Source of the DNA: Flavobacterium sp. PMTSA4
Lineage (GTDB): Bacteria > Bacteroidota > Bacteroidia > Flavobacteriales > Flavobacteriaceae
DNA length: 64,000 nt
Assembly: GCF_032098525.1 (NCBI RefSeq)
Contig: NZ_CP134890.1
Span: forward strand, 2,976,001-3,040,000
Direction of reading: 5' to 3'
The notes beneath the pieces were generated by a model that ran no database searches, was not told the origin of the DNA, and saw nothing but the letters and a program-made list of their open reading frames with translations. This document shows positions 34,276-43,725 of the stretch, piece by piece (the first letter of the stretch is position 1; every line of letters begins with the position of its first letter). The position numbers were made by a program, and so were the translations under genes.

Positions 34276-36288
34276 TTATCTTATTAAAGCAAAGTGTCCA
34301 CGGAATAATTCTTTGCCAGCGTTTGTGATGGTAAACCAATAGTCATCGGCTAACATTAGTTTTCCGTTGTAGTTTCCGTCCCAACCGATGGTTGAGCCGC
34401 TGAATTGTTTGAGTAATTTTCCGTAGCGGTCGAAGATTGAGATTGTGGCTTGATTTAAACCTCTTTTAGAAAGGTTTTTTATGTACCAAGTTTCATTGTA
34501 ACCATCACCATTTGGAGTAAAGAATTTTGGGATTAGGAGTAAATAGAATTTTTTGGTAGCAATTCCACAACCGTTTTTGTCTCGAACGAAAGCGGTATAT
34601 TCTAATCCATTCAGGTTGGTGAAAAAAGGTAAGGTTTGGTAGTTGATTCCATCAATGGAATACTCGTAATCACCATTACCGGAAGCTATAATTTCTGCAG
34701 AATTATTATCGTTGAAGTCGTTGATAGTAATGTTATCAATTGTTGCAATTTCGGAACCAACAACGGTGAACGTTTTTACTTTGGAACAACCTTGAACATT
34801 AGTAATGGTAACGGAATATGTTCCTGGAGTTGTGACCTGTATTGACGAAGTGGTTTGGCCTGTATCCCAAAGATAGGATGGATAACCGCTGTTGGCAGTT
34901 AGTGTAATTTGGTTGTTGCTGCAAATTCCAACGGTTTGGTCAAGAATGGTGTCATTGAATACTTGAATGTTTATAGTAACGGGAAAGGCTGGATAGCAAT
35001 TATTGTTTAGAATTTTTGCATAAATGGTTTGCTGGTAAGGCGTAGTTAGTGTAAAGGAATTTGGCAAAGCTGTTGTGCTTGTTGGACTACTATAATAATT
35101 GACCTGAAAATTTGAAGGCAAATTAGTGAACAATGCAGGTGTGATGTTGCTTAGTGTAACGGCACTGATTCCGTCTTGATTGGAATCGGTATCACAGAAT
35201 GAAAATGAGGTTTGATTGGTTTGAAGTACGGGAGAAAAATCTAAATCGATGTCAGTTTCTAAAGTACAGGTTGGTGAAAAAGTTATAACCACTGAATAGT
35301 TTCCGTTTTGAGAAGCATTATACGGTGGACTGAAGGCCAAAGTGCTTCCGGTTTGACTTGGAATTGGATTTCCGTTGAATTTCCACTGGTAGGTTTGTGC
35401 ACCAACAGAAGTTGCATCTAAGGTTAATGATTCGTTACTGCAAACTGGATTTTGATTAGCAATGGTTCTGTCATCGCCTAAATTAACACCCAAATTGAAA
35501 CTTCCCCCTTTTAAGAAAATGGCGGAATCATAACGATAGTTGCCTTGGTCGGCGATAACCAATTTGATGTGATAGGTTGTGCCAGGAATAACGGTAGATC
35601 TTGCTGTTAAAGCTTTTGTTTGTCCGTTGTAGTTTGTTGGATGTTGCGGACTATTGAATGCATCAAAGTACTCAGGATTTGCTGGTGGACAAATGGTTCC
35701 CGGACCGCGAACAGTATTTACTTTTACAGGAATATTTGTATTTGGTATAACTGCTAAATTAGTATAGCTACTACTGCTGGCTTCGCGCAATAAAAAGGCA
35801 AAACCGTCGGTATAACCGCATTGATTGGCGCTTGGATTTGCGAGATACTGTTCTGAGGAAAAAATGTATTCAAAGCTGATTTGATTTCCTAAAGGAACAA
35901 AATCGAATTCTAAGACAGTTGCATTGTAGGTGTTGTTGATATTTAATGCTTGATTTAAATCGTTGTCACCTGTCCAACTTGGATCGCTACCATCATCAGA
36001 AAGCGAAGTATTTGGACCGATACCGCTAACAATTTTTCCTGTGCTGAGCATTACACCTTCCTGAAAGGGAAAAGTTGAACCATTGGCATTAAAGTAACCA
36101 TAGCTTTTTTCACCCGTTGGGAAAAAACCTCCTGAAACGGAAACATTAGAAACAGATGCGCAACCTGAATTTATTAATACGTCTTCGATTAATTGTAATG
36201 GGGTTCTGCTTTCATCAGTACTGATGTATTGCGCAGAAGCAGAGCCAAAAAACAGTAGAAAGAAGATGTATATTCTTTTTAAAAGCAT
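34276..36288 (-). CDS. T9SS type B sorting domain protein with choice-of-anchor L domain
   Basis: A 670-residue secreted protein: signal peptide (MLLKRIYIFFLLFFGSASAQ), a choice-of-anchor L domain (about 25-270, SGGFFPTGEKSYGYF, then LNQALNINNTYNATVLEFDF), Ig-like repeats with paired Cys (SYLWDTGQTTSSIQVTTPGT) and the gliding-motility-associated C-terminal domain (FFTPNGDGYNETWYIKN, IFDRYGKLLKQFSG, ending GHFALIR). The type B domain directs export through the type IX system and attachment or release at the surface. Confidence 0.92.
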   Translation of the reverse strand: MLLKRIYIFFLLFFGSASAQYISTDESRTPLQLIEDVLINSGCASVSNVSVSGGFFPTGEKSYGYFNANGSTFPFQEGVMLSTGKIVSGIGPNTSLSDDGSDPSWTGDNDLNQALNINNTYNATVLEFDFVPLGNQISFEYIFSSEQYLANPSANQCGYTDGFAFLLREASSSSYTNLAVIPNTNIPVKVNTVRGPGTICPPANPEYFDAFNSPQHPTNYNGQTKALTARSTVIPGTTYHIKLVIADQGNYRYDSAIFLKGGSFNLGVNLGDDRTIANQNPVCSNESLTLDATSVGAQTYQWKFNGNPIPSQTGSTLAFSPPYNASQNGNYSVVITFSPTCTLETDIDLDFSPVLQTNQTSFSFCDTDSNQDGISAVTLSNITPALFTNLPSNFQVNYYSSPTSTTALPNSFTLTTPYQQTIYAKILNNNCYPAFPVTINIQVFNDTILDQTVGICSNNQITLTANSGYPSYLWDTGQTTSSIQVTTPGTYSVTITNVQGCSKVKTFTVVGSEIATIDNITINDFNDNNSAEIIASGNGDYEYSIDGINYQTLPFFTNLNGLEYTAFVRDKNGCGIATKKFYLLLIPKFFTPNGDGYNETWYIKNLSKRGLNQATISIFDRYGKLLKQFSGSTIGWDGNYNGKLMLADDYWFTITNAGKELFRGHFALIR

Positions 36289-36330
36289 TGATTTTTTATT
36301 TAAACCCAGCGGGATGCAAAATTAGTGCTT

Positions 36331-39300
36331 TTATCTCTTTAAACTGAAATGTCCTCTAGCATTTCTTCCATCTTGAAACTGAATATTGTACCAATAATCA
36401 TCTGCAGGCATTAAGTGACCGTTATAAGTTCCGTCCCAACCTGAACTTGTAGCACTGATTTGCTTGATTAATTTTCCGTATCGGTCAAAAATATAGATGA
36501 TTGATTGGGCATTTGAAGAGGTTATACCTCTAACATTCCAAGTATCGTTAAATCCATCGCCATTTGGTGTAAAATATTGCGGAATACCTAAAACAGCAAT
36601 TGGTAACGGTCCAAGAACACCACAACCATTAACATCGCGGATATAAACTTCATGCAATCCCATTGGCACATTGGTGAAAAAGTTGGAATCTCTATATGGT
36701 CCAATGATATCATCCAAGGCATATTCATAATTTCCGGAACCCGTTACATTAATTAAAACGGTGTTGATTTGAGTTAAATCGCTAATTTGAATGGATTCTA
36801 GTGTTGCAATTTCCGAGCCGATTACTTCAATAACTCTGGTTTTTGTACAATTAAAACCATTGGTTACTTCTACGCTATATGTTCCTGGTGTATTTAAAGT
36901 AAGGGTTGGATTGTTTTGTCCAGCTAGTGCGTTACCGTTTAAATACCATTGGAAAGTGTAGCTACTAGTTGGAGTTCCATCTAAAATTCCAGCATCTAAA
37001 GTGGTTTGTGTTGAAGGTAGACAAATAAGCACTTCTTCTTGTAAATCAATTTTAGGTGTTGGATTTATTATGAAAGGAATGTCAATTGTTGCGGTACAAC
37101 TTGTGTTTATTAAATTGGTAACTACGGCACGGATTATTCTTGTGCTAGTTTTGAATGTGGCTGGAAATGGACTAACTATTGGATTTCCGTTGAAATCTAA
37201 TAATGGGTTGTCATTAGTGTCAAAATAAGCGATTGAAAAATTGCTTAATGTTTGTCCGTTAAGAATTTCAGTCTCTAAATTTGTAGTGTCAAAAACCAGA
37301 ATTCCATCCTGGTCTAATGGATCGGCTTCATCATCACAAGATTGCGTAACCACGGTTGTTGGCATATTTGCTTCTGGTAAATCGTCTACAATAAATTGAA
37401 TTTGAACTTCATCATAACAAGGCTGACCATTAGTTTGTGTGGTATTATTACGAACTCTGGCAGTTATTGTTTCATTCACATTAACAAACAATGGATTTGG
37501 TAGTGATGCAGTTTGTGAACCATTTCCTCTAATATAAAGCATGTTCACATTGGTTTGTCCGTTAAGAATTGTAGCTTCAATTCCAGTGGTATCGAATCCA
37601 TAAATTCCGTCTTGATTATCGTCGCAATGGCGAATTAAATTTTGAGGATTTACATCGTTGGCAACTGGAAGTGCTTCAACGTTGACGGTAAATGTTTTAA
37701 ATCCAAAACAAGAGTTATCAACGGTGCTATCAGCGCGAACCCAAATGGTTTGCTGGTTTGGATAGCCTATGTTTCTGTAAGTTGCAATATTTTGAATTGC
37801 CAATGAGTTTCCATTGATGTCGGTTTCGGCTAGAAAATCAGCTTGATTTTTGTAAAATGAAACTGTTACATTGTTTGGTAAAATTGCCAAAAGACTTGCT
37901 TTTATTGCAGTAAAATCAAATGGTCCTGAAATTCCATCTCTATCATCATTAACGGCATCAAGATAATCATCGCATAAATATTTATCCTGAATAACGAAAC
38001 TTGCTGGAATTTGCGTAACCGAAACAATCAAGTTTATTTGGACAACTCTAAAGCAACCATTGCTGTTTTGAACTCTAGCGAATACACTAGCAGTACCCGA
38101 AGTATATGCAATTGGATTGCTAATTTGAAATGCTGCATTTTGAGTATTAGCCGCCGCTAATGTTGTATAATATGTAAATGTTTCATTCAAATAATTTGTT
38201 GAGATAAAATCATTTTTTTGAGTTAGGTTAAATACTGAAATTCCATCAGTATCATCATCACATTGTTTTAAATCGATTGGAGTCGTAATTACAGGTAACG
38301 CATAAGTTGTTAAAATAACTGGTGAAGAATATAGTCCACAAGAGTTTCCAGTTCTGTTTAAGAAAACGCGATACTGATGATTTGGTGATGCCGGAGTAAC
38401 ATTGGAAACAGTTAATGTATTGGTTGTTACTCCTGAGTTGTTGGCATTGTTGGCTAAATTTGTCCAAGTAGTTCCACCATCAGTAGAAATTTGCCATTGA
38501 TAGCTTGTTACTGTAGTTGGGTTAACAGTAAATGTTGCTGTTTGTAATTCACAAACTTGGATGCTTTGAGGTTGGTCTATAATTGAAATTGGAGCGCCAA
38601 TGGTATAATTTGCATTAGGAATTCCATAACCACTACTGTTTAAAACAGTACCGTTATTATTTATTATTGTTGGAGAATCATTACCTACTATTCCATCATT
38701 GTTTGGGTCTGCAAAACCTGCTTCAAATACATCGTAGCAACCATCATCATCACTATCAATTTCAATATAATTGAATATTCCATCGGCATCTGTATCTGCA
38801 ATTGAATAGTTTATGGTTCCGCTATCAGGCGAAGTTTCTAGTGCATTGTCTAATCCATTACTTCCAACATTTGCTACTGTAATCCCATTAGTATTAGAAC
38901 CATTTCCAGGACTTCCAGATTCAATAATGTCAAAAATTCCATCGTTGTCACTATCTAAATCTAAATAATTTGGATAAGTATCATTGTCTGAGTCTGCAGG
39001 TGTTATACCATTTCCAAAAACATCATCAATTCCATCTTGATTGGCGTCATTTCCTGATAATGCAACTACAGTTTGTCCTTGAGATTCAACCCAGTCAGGA
39101 ATTGTATCGTTATCGCTATCATAATCATATTGATCAGGAACACCGTCATTGTCTGAATCTTTGTGAACACAAGTTGCAGTAATATGTAAAGCAACTCTAC
39201 TAAGGTCAGTGTCTGTTAGGTTAATGTTTGTTACTTTTAAGGTAGAAATTAAATTTCCTCTAATCGAAAATGTTCCTGTACCCGATGCTAACGGAACATT

Positions 39301-41466
39301 ACTATTCAAACGAAATCTTATTTCGAAAGAAGAAAATTGGGTTACACCGCTTTCAAAAATGCCATCAAAATTTGTGTCAATTAGTATTTGATCATCTGGA
39401 TTTATTACAGTTAAAGTTCTGTTGACGGGACAAGTTATTCTTACCTCAGTTGAAGATGTTAATAAATCATTTGTTGAGGCAGTTGTTGCATATTCAACGG
39501 ATAAACTCAAAGGATTATTAAATGCAAGTGAATAACTAACGTCGTTATCCTTACCAATTACGGCTTCTGTTGTGAAATTACCATTTACATCACCTACAAA
39601 TGGAGTAGCAGAAGGCGTTCCTGTTCCTGCAAATGCTAAACTTGTAACATAAGTGTTGGTATAGCTATTGACATTGATGAACCCAACAGGATTGTTGGTT
39701 AAATTTAAATTTTGATTACCGAATGACTCATCACAGTTTGTGATTCCATCATTATCATTATCAAGGTCAAGATTATTATTTATTCCATCATTATCAGTAT
39801 CATCGGGACAAATACTAACAGGAATATTATCGGATTCTTTTGGAGTTCCACATCCAGCAATTGTTGCCGAAACTTTGTAATAACCTGGCACAGATGGCGT
39901 ATAGGAACCATTTGTTGCGCCACTAATTGGATTGTCGTTAAAATACCATTGAAAAGTATTAAATGGACTAAGTGTATTAACTGCTAAAACGGAATTTGGA
40001 ATACAATTGGGAGCAGAAAGATCAAGTCGGTTGAATGATATTTCGGGATTAAAAGTAAATCCAGAGTAATAACCACCAAAAGTGGCTGCGCCATCACTAC
40101 CGTAAGCTGCTAAATATAATTCACCAGTGGAAAAAGCAGATACATTGCCAGTAATACCAACCAATATATAGCATTCATAATTTGTGTTTCCAGTAACTGC
40201 AATTGGTCCTTGAACATTAACTCCAATAGAACTTAAAGTTGCTAAAGTGTAGGGAGAACCATTTACGATAAAATCTAAAGTTGAACCAACTTGAGTTGTT
40301 AGTGTTACTCTACCAGTAAATGTTCTATTTCCAATTCTTTGAATTAAAGGAATGTTGCTGATTACTTTTGGTGTTTGACAACTTAGTGGCGGAACGAAAA
40401 ACATTTCCTGATTAGCTTGACCGGTAAATGTGTTATCACCAATACTTTGATAAGCAAAAACATTTTTTGCAAGCAATGGATTTAATGCATCAGCTGTGCG
40501 AACGTATAAATTTCCATCGGGACTAAAATCTGAACCAATCAATCCAACATATTGTCCTGCATTAAGAGTATAACTTGGAGTTGTATTTCCATTTATAAAA
40601 ATACCTGTATTATCTTCGTTTGCAACTAATAAAACTCTTTCAACATTATTCTGACCTGTATTTTTTAAAAAAATATATTCATTACCAATTCTTGAGGCTC
40701 CAACAATTTGATCAAAGCCTAAATCTAAATTTCCTAATTCTCCATTTGTTCCGCCAATTGAACCACAATTGACAACTATTGGTTTATCTGAAGTTACTAA
40801 AGAACCAATCAAAGCATCTTTGTTAAAAACATTTGGACCTTGAACTGCCACAGCATAACTTTCTCCACTGTTTAATATTACACTAAATGGAGCATTTCCA
40901 AATGAACTGTTTATTGGTGTAGCACCAGTTTTGATATCGCTAAAATTGACTATAGTATTATTTTCAGTTGCAAGAACAGTAATGAATGTATGATGTATAG
41001 TACTGTAATTTGCCATCAAAGTGTTTAAAAATCCCCCAATTCTAAATTCAGTTCCTAGTGAAGCTAAACCTTTTGAAACTAAAGCACCAGCTTGATTGCC
41101 GTCGCTGGTATCAACTCTCACAGATACATATACAACATCATCAGCTTCAACAATATAACCTTTATTGGTTTGAATCGAATTAATTTCAGATTGACTTATA
41201 AACAGTTGTCCATTTGTTCCATTGTTTGTATTGTAAACAAATGGTGAATCTCTTGAAACGGTAGCATTTATGGTATTTCCACTAATTTCTTTTAATTGTA
41301 CATTTATTGGTATAATACTTGGAGTTGAAATATAAATATATTTATTACCAATATTGATTGAGTTAGAATTTGATAGTGGTGGAATATAATGGGTTTTACT
41401 AAATTGAGCATTGGAAGTCACACCAATGTACATCATAATTAGCAAATAAAGTAACTTCTTTTTCAT
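36331..41466 (-). CDS. Large T9SS type B adhesin-like protein with thrombospondin type 3 repeats
   Basis: A 1711-residue secreted protein: signal peptide, an IgGFc-binding-like N-terminal domain (about 25-400, TFITVLATENNTIVNFSD, SGESYAVAVQG), calcium-binding Asp-rich type 3 repeats (about 555-590 and 765-930, CPDDTDNDGINNNLDLDNDN), several repeats with the frame CDDDTDGISVFNLT/CDDNQDGIYGFDTT, and a type B sorting domain (YFTPNGDGFNDTWNVRG, ending GHFSLKR). It is likely a calcium-stabilised surface adhesin. Its C-terminal domain closely resembles that of the preceding gene's product. Confidence 0.92.
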   Translation of the reverse strand: MKKKLLYLLIMMYIGVTSNAQFSKTHYIPPLSNSNSINIGNKYIYISTPSIIPINVQLKEISGNTINATVSRDSPFVYNTNNGTNGQLFISQSEINSIQTNKGYIVEADDVVYVSVRVDTSDGNQAGALVSKGLASLGTEFRIGGFLNTLMANYSTIHHTFITVLATENNTIVNFSDIKTGATPINSSFGNAPFSVILNSGESYAVAVQGPNVFNKDALIGSLVTSDKPIVVNCGSIGGTNGELGNLDLGFDQIVGASRIGNEYIFLKNTGQNNVERVLLVANEDNTGIFINGNTTPSYTLNAGQYVGLIGSDFSPDGNLYVRTADALNPLLAKNVFAYQSIGDNTFTGQANQEMFFVPPLSCQTPKVISNIPLIQRIGNRTFTGRVTLTTQVGSTLDFIVNGSPYTLATLSSIGVNVQGPIAVTGNTNYECYILVGITGNVSAFSTGELYLAAYGSDGAATFGGYYSGFTFNPEISFNRLDLSAPNCIPNSVLAVNTLSPFNTFQWYFNDNPISGATNGSYTPSVPGYYKVSATIAGCGTPKESDNIPVSICPDDTDNDGINNNLDLDNDNDGITNCDESFGNQNLNLTNNPVGFINVNSYTNTYVTSLAFAGTGTPSATPFVGDVNGNFTTEAVIGKDNDVSYSLAFNNPLSLSVEYATTASTNDLLTSSTEVRITCPVNRTLTVINPDDQILIDTNFDGIFESGVTQFSSFEIRFRLNSNVPLASGTGTFSIRGNLISTLKVTNINLTDTDLSRVALHITATCVHKDSDNDGVPDQYDYDSDNDTIPDWVESQGQTVVALSGNDANQDGIDDVFGNGITPADSDNDTYPNYLDLDSDNDGIFDIIESGSPGNGSNTNGITVANVGSNGLDNALETSPDSGTINYSIADTDADGIFNYIEIDSDDDGCYDVFEAGFADPNNDGIVGNDSPTIINNNGTVLNSSGYGIPNANYTIGAPISIIDQPQSIQVCELQTATFTVNPTTVTSYQWQISTDGGTTWTNLANNANNSGVTTNTLTVSNVTPASPNHQYRVFLNRTGNSCGLYSSPVILTTYALPVITTPIDLKQCDDDTDGISVFNLTQKNDFISTNYLNETFTYYTTLAAANTQNAAFQISNPIAYTSGTASVFARVQNSNGCFRVVQINLIVSVTQIPASFVIQDKYLCDDYLDAVNDDRDGISGPFDFTAIKASLLAILPNNVTVSFYKNQADFLAETDINGNSLAIQNIATYRNIGYPNQQTIWVRADSTVDNSCFGFKTFTVNVEALPVANDVNPQNLIRHCDDNQDGIYGFDTTGIEATILNGQTNVNMLYIRGNGSQTASLPNPLFVNVNETITARVRNNTTQTNGQPCYDEVQIQFIVDDLPEANMPTTVVTQSCDDEADPLDQDGILVFDTTNLETEILNGQTLSNFSIAYFDTNDNPLLDFNGNPIVSPFPATFKTSTRIIRAVVTNLINTSCTATIDIPFIINPTPKIDLQEEVLICLPSTQTTLDAGILDGTPTSSYTFQWYLNGNALAGQNNPTLTLNTPGTYSVEVTNGFNCTKTRVIEVIGSEIATLESIQISDLTQINTVLINVTGSGNYEYALDDIIGPYRDSNFFTNVPMGLHEVYIRDVNGCGVLGPLPIAVLGIPQYFTPNGDGFNDTWNVRGITSSNAQSIIYIFDRYGKLIKQISATSSGWDGTYNGHLMPADDYWYNIQFQDGRNARGHFSLKR

Positions 41467-41550
41467 TTGCTAAAATTAACAAATAAAAAGAAAACTTAAA
41501 TCAGAAATTTTTCTATTTAAGTTTTCTTTAAGAAATGATTGATGAATGTA

Positions 41551-42387
41551 TTATAAATCTCTTTTTTTGATAAGTAAGTATGAACAAAAAATAAATATTG
41601 TTGTCCATGCAAAAACTATCAGAATAGATGTTAGATGAACGTCATAATCTTTGATATTGTTCTCGCCAATGGTTTCTTGAATGTTTTTGATTACAGACAA
41701 TCGTGAAAAAGGTTCAACAATTAAGTTACTCATAGATTCAAGTGGAAAAAATTGAGTGATTTGACCTGCTGTTTTGCTTTTTGGAAAAATATCGTAGGTA
41801 AGTAATAATCTTGTGATGGTTTCGCCAATAAACCAAACAAATAAAAATCCTATGGCAAAAGCTGAACGTTTTATCAAAACACCTAAAAACAAGCAAAAAG
41901 AAAAGAAACCTACAAGTTTTACAAAGTATGCCAGTAAATAGTCTAAATCAGAAAAAACAATTCCAAATTCATCATAAGAAGAGAAACTGTAACCTAAAAT
42001 TAAAGACATTATAAAAACAAAGAATGTAGAAACAAAAGCAAAGAATAAGACAGTAATGAACTTTGAAAGAACGAATTCTTTTTTACTCATTCCATCTATT
42101 AGGTTTTGTTTTAAAGTGCCATAACTATATTCATTTGCCATCATTGAAACAATAATAATTGCTAAAAAAACTTTTAATAAAGAAGCTATGTAAGTATTAA
42201 AATGCCAAATAAAAGGGAAATTAAAAATTCCCATTTCAGCAAAATGCAGTTTGAAATTTCCTAAATCAAATTTGATTGATGCTATCAAAGCGATAAAAGA
42301 AAGAATCACAAAATAACTAATAGTCAGTATTTTACTTGAGCGATTTTTCCAAATTTTTTGAAGTTCTATAGAAAGAAGTCTTTTCAT
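41551..42387 (-). CDS. ABC-2 type transporter permease
   Basis: A 278-residue inner-membrane protein with about six helices (the first at 18-38). NEYSYGTLKQNLIDGMSKKE is the coupling-helix motif of ABC-2 permeases. It lies eight bases after the ATPase gene and forms an exporter with it. Lipid, peptide or drug export is typical of such pairs. Confidence 0.88.
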   Translation of the reverse strand: MKRLLSIELQKIWKNRSSKILTISYFVILSFIALIASIKFDLGNFKLHFAEMGIFNFPFIWHFNTYIASLLKVFLAIIIVSMMANEYSYGTLKQNLIDGMSKKEFVLSKFITVLFFAFVSTFFVFIMSLILGYSFSSYDEFGIVFSDLDYLLAYFVKLVGFFSFCLFLGVLIKRSAFAIGFLFVWFIGETITRLLLTYDIFPKSKTAGQITQFFPLESMSNLIVEPFSRLSVIKNIQETIGENNIKDYDVHLTSILIVFAWTTIFIFCSYLLIKKRDL

Positions 42388-42394
42388 GATTTGA

Positions 42395-43294
42395 TTAATT
42401 GTTATTTGTTAATTCTAAAAATTGTTCTTCTAAACTCGATTTTCTTTTCACCAAATGACTGAGATAGATATTTTGTTGAATCAAAAACTTATTAAGATTT
42501 GATGCTTCAACTTCTTGATTGAAATGAACAATTACTTTACCATCATTTTCAGAAATTTTTTCAACTGAGAAGTTATTTTTAATCAAATCAATTAATCTAT
42601 CATTTGAATTTGATTGTAATTCAAAATAACCACCTTTAGTAGTCATTTCGTCAACTTTTCCATTGTATAAAATTTTTCCAAAACGCAAAACCAAAACATG
42701 ACTGCATACTTTTTCGACTTCATCTAATAAATGTGATGCTAATAGTATAGTCGTTCCTTGAGATGCAATTAATCGAATAATATCTCTAATTTGAATAATT
42801 CCTTGTGGATCTAAACCATTGGTTGGTTCATCAAGAATTAAAATTTCTGGGTCATTTAGTAATGCAGAAGCAATTGCTAAACGTTGTTTCATTCCTAGCG
42901 AATAGGTTTTGAATTTACTGTTTTTTCTGTCTGTAAGCCCAACAATTTCCAGCTTTTCTTCAATTTTAGAATAGTTTATACCTTTAATTTTACAAACCAA
43001 TTCTAGATTTTCTTTGGCTGTCATGTAGGGATAAAAATTAGGTCTTTCTATGATTGCACCAACTTTTTTTAATGCTTCATGAGTTTCTTGTGTTCCGCCA
43101 AACCATGAATATTCTCCCGAAGTTTTATTGACAACATTTAAAACAATACCAAGCGTAGTTGATTTACCAGAACCATTTGGTCCCAATATTCCATAAACAT
43201 TTCCTTTTTGAATTTCGAGTGAAACGTCATTTACGGCATGAACTTTCCCATACCTTTTGTGAAGATTTTTGATTGAAAGAATAGGTGTTTCCAA
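42395..43294 (-). CDS. ABC transporter ATP-binding protein
   Basis: A 299-residue ATPase with Walker A GPNGSGKSTTLG, signature YSLGMKQRLAIASALL, Walker B ILILDEPTNGLDPQG and switch His in ILLASHLLDEVEKV. The C-terminal 80 residues form the extension seen in CcmA/BcrA-type exporters (LVKRKSSLEEQFLELT). Transcribed with the permease. Confidence 0.93.
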   Translation of the reverse strand: METPILSIKNLHKRYGKVHAVNDVSLEIQKGNVYGILGPNGSGKSTTLGIVLNVVNKTSGEYSWFGGTQETHEALKKVGAIIERPNFYPYMTAKENLELVCKIKGINYSKIEEKLEIVGLTDRKNSKFKTYSLGMKQRLAIASALLNDPEILILDEPTNGLDPQGIIQIRDIIRLIASQGTTILLASHLLDEVEKVCSHVLVLRFGKILYNGKVDEMTTKGGYFELQSNSNDRLIDLIKNNFSVEKISENDGKVIVHFNQEVEASNLNKFLIQQNIYLSHLVKRKSSLEEQFLELTNNN

Positions 43295-43346
43295 GAGTAG
43301 TGGTTTAAAGGTTTATTTGTAGGACGAATGAAACCTTTAAATGTTA

Positions 43347-43610
43347 CTATTTATTTCTTGAAAAGTAAAAATGTGAAAGAAATTGTCTTTTTAAATGTAG
43401 ATAGGATAACGTTTTATTGATGTCTTTTAATTCTGAAGTAAGTACAATTTTGTTCCCTTTGTTATCATTTGTTACTTGCAATTTGCAATGTGTACATTCA
43501 TATTCTTTGAAATGATTGTTTACTTTTTTTACTTCTACATAATGATGCCCAAACAAAGTACAAAGTAAATTTTTAGTAAAGCTTTTTTCTTCTAAGTAGT
43601 TCGTTTTCAT
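43347..43610 (-). CDS. Small zinc-ribbon-like protein (87 aa)
   Basis: An 87-residue soluble protein with a probable zinc site: the Cys of LLCTLFGHH, the adjacent His pair, and YECTHC. The rest is basic with SYLHLKRQFLSHF near the end. This FGHH..CxxC pattern recurs in small Bacteroidota proteins. No function is known to me. The 53 bases to the ABC gene hold no obvious promoter. Confidence 0.65.
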   Translation of the reverse strand: MKTNYLEEKSFTKNLLCTLFGHHYVEVKKVNNHFKEYECTHCKLQVTNDNKGNKIVLTSELKDINKTLSYLHLKRQFLSHFYFSRNK

Positions 43611-43725
43611 AATGGTAAGTTTTTAAGTTACATCCTTAAAATTAGAAAACTATCTATAAAATGTATAAAATAATCGTTGAAATGCGCTTATTTAACATAA
43701 AAAGTGATATAAACTTACAATATAT

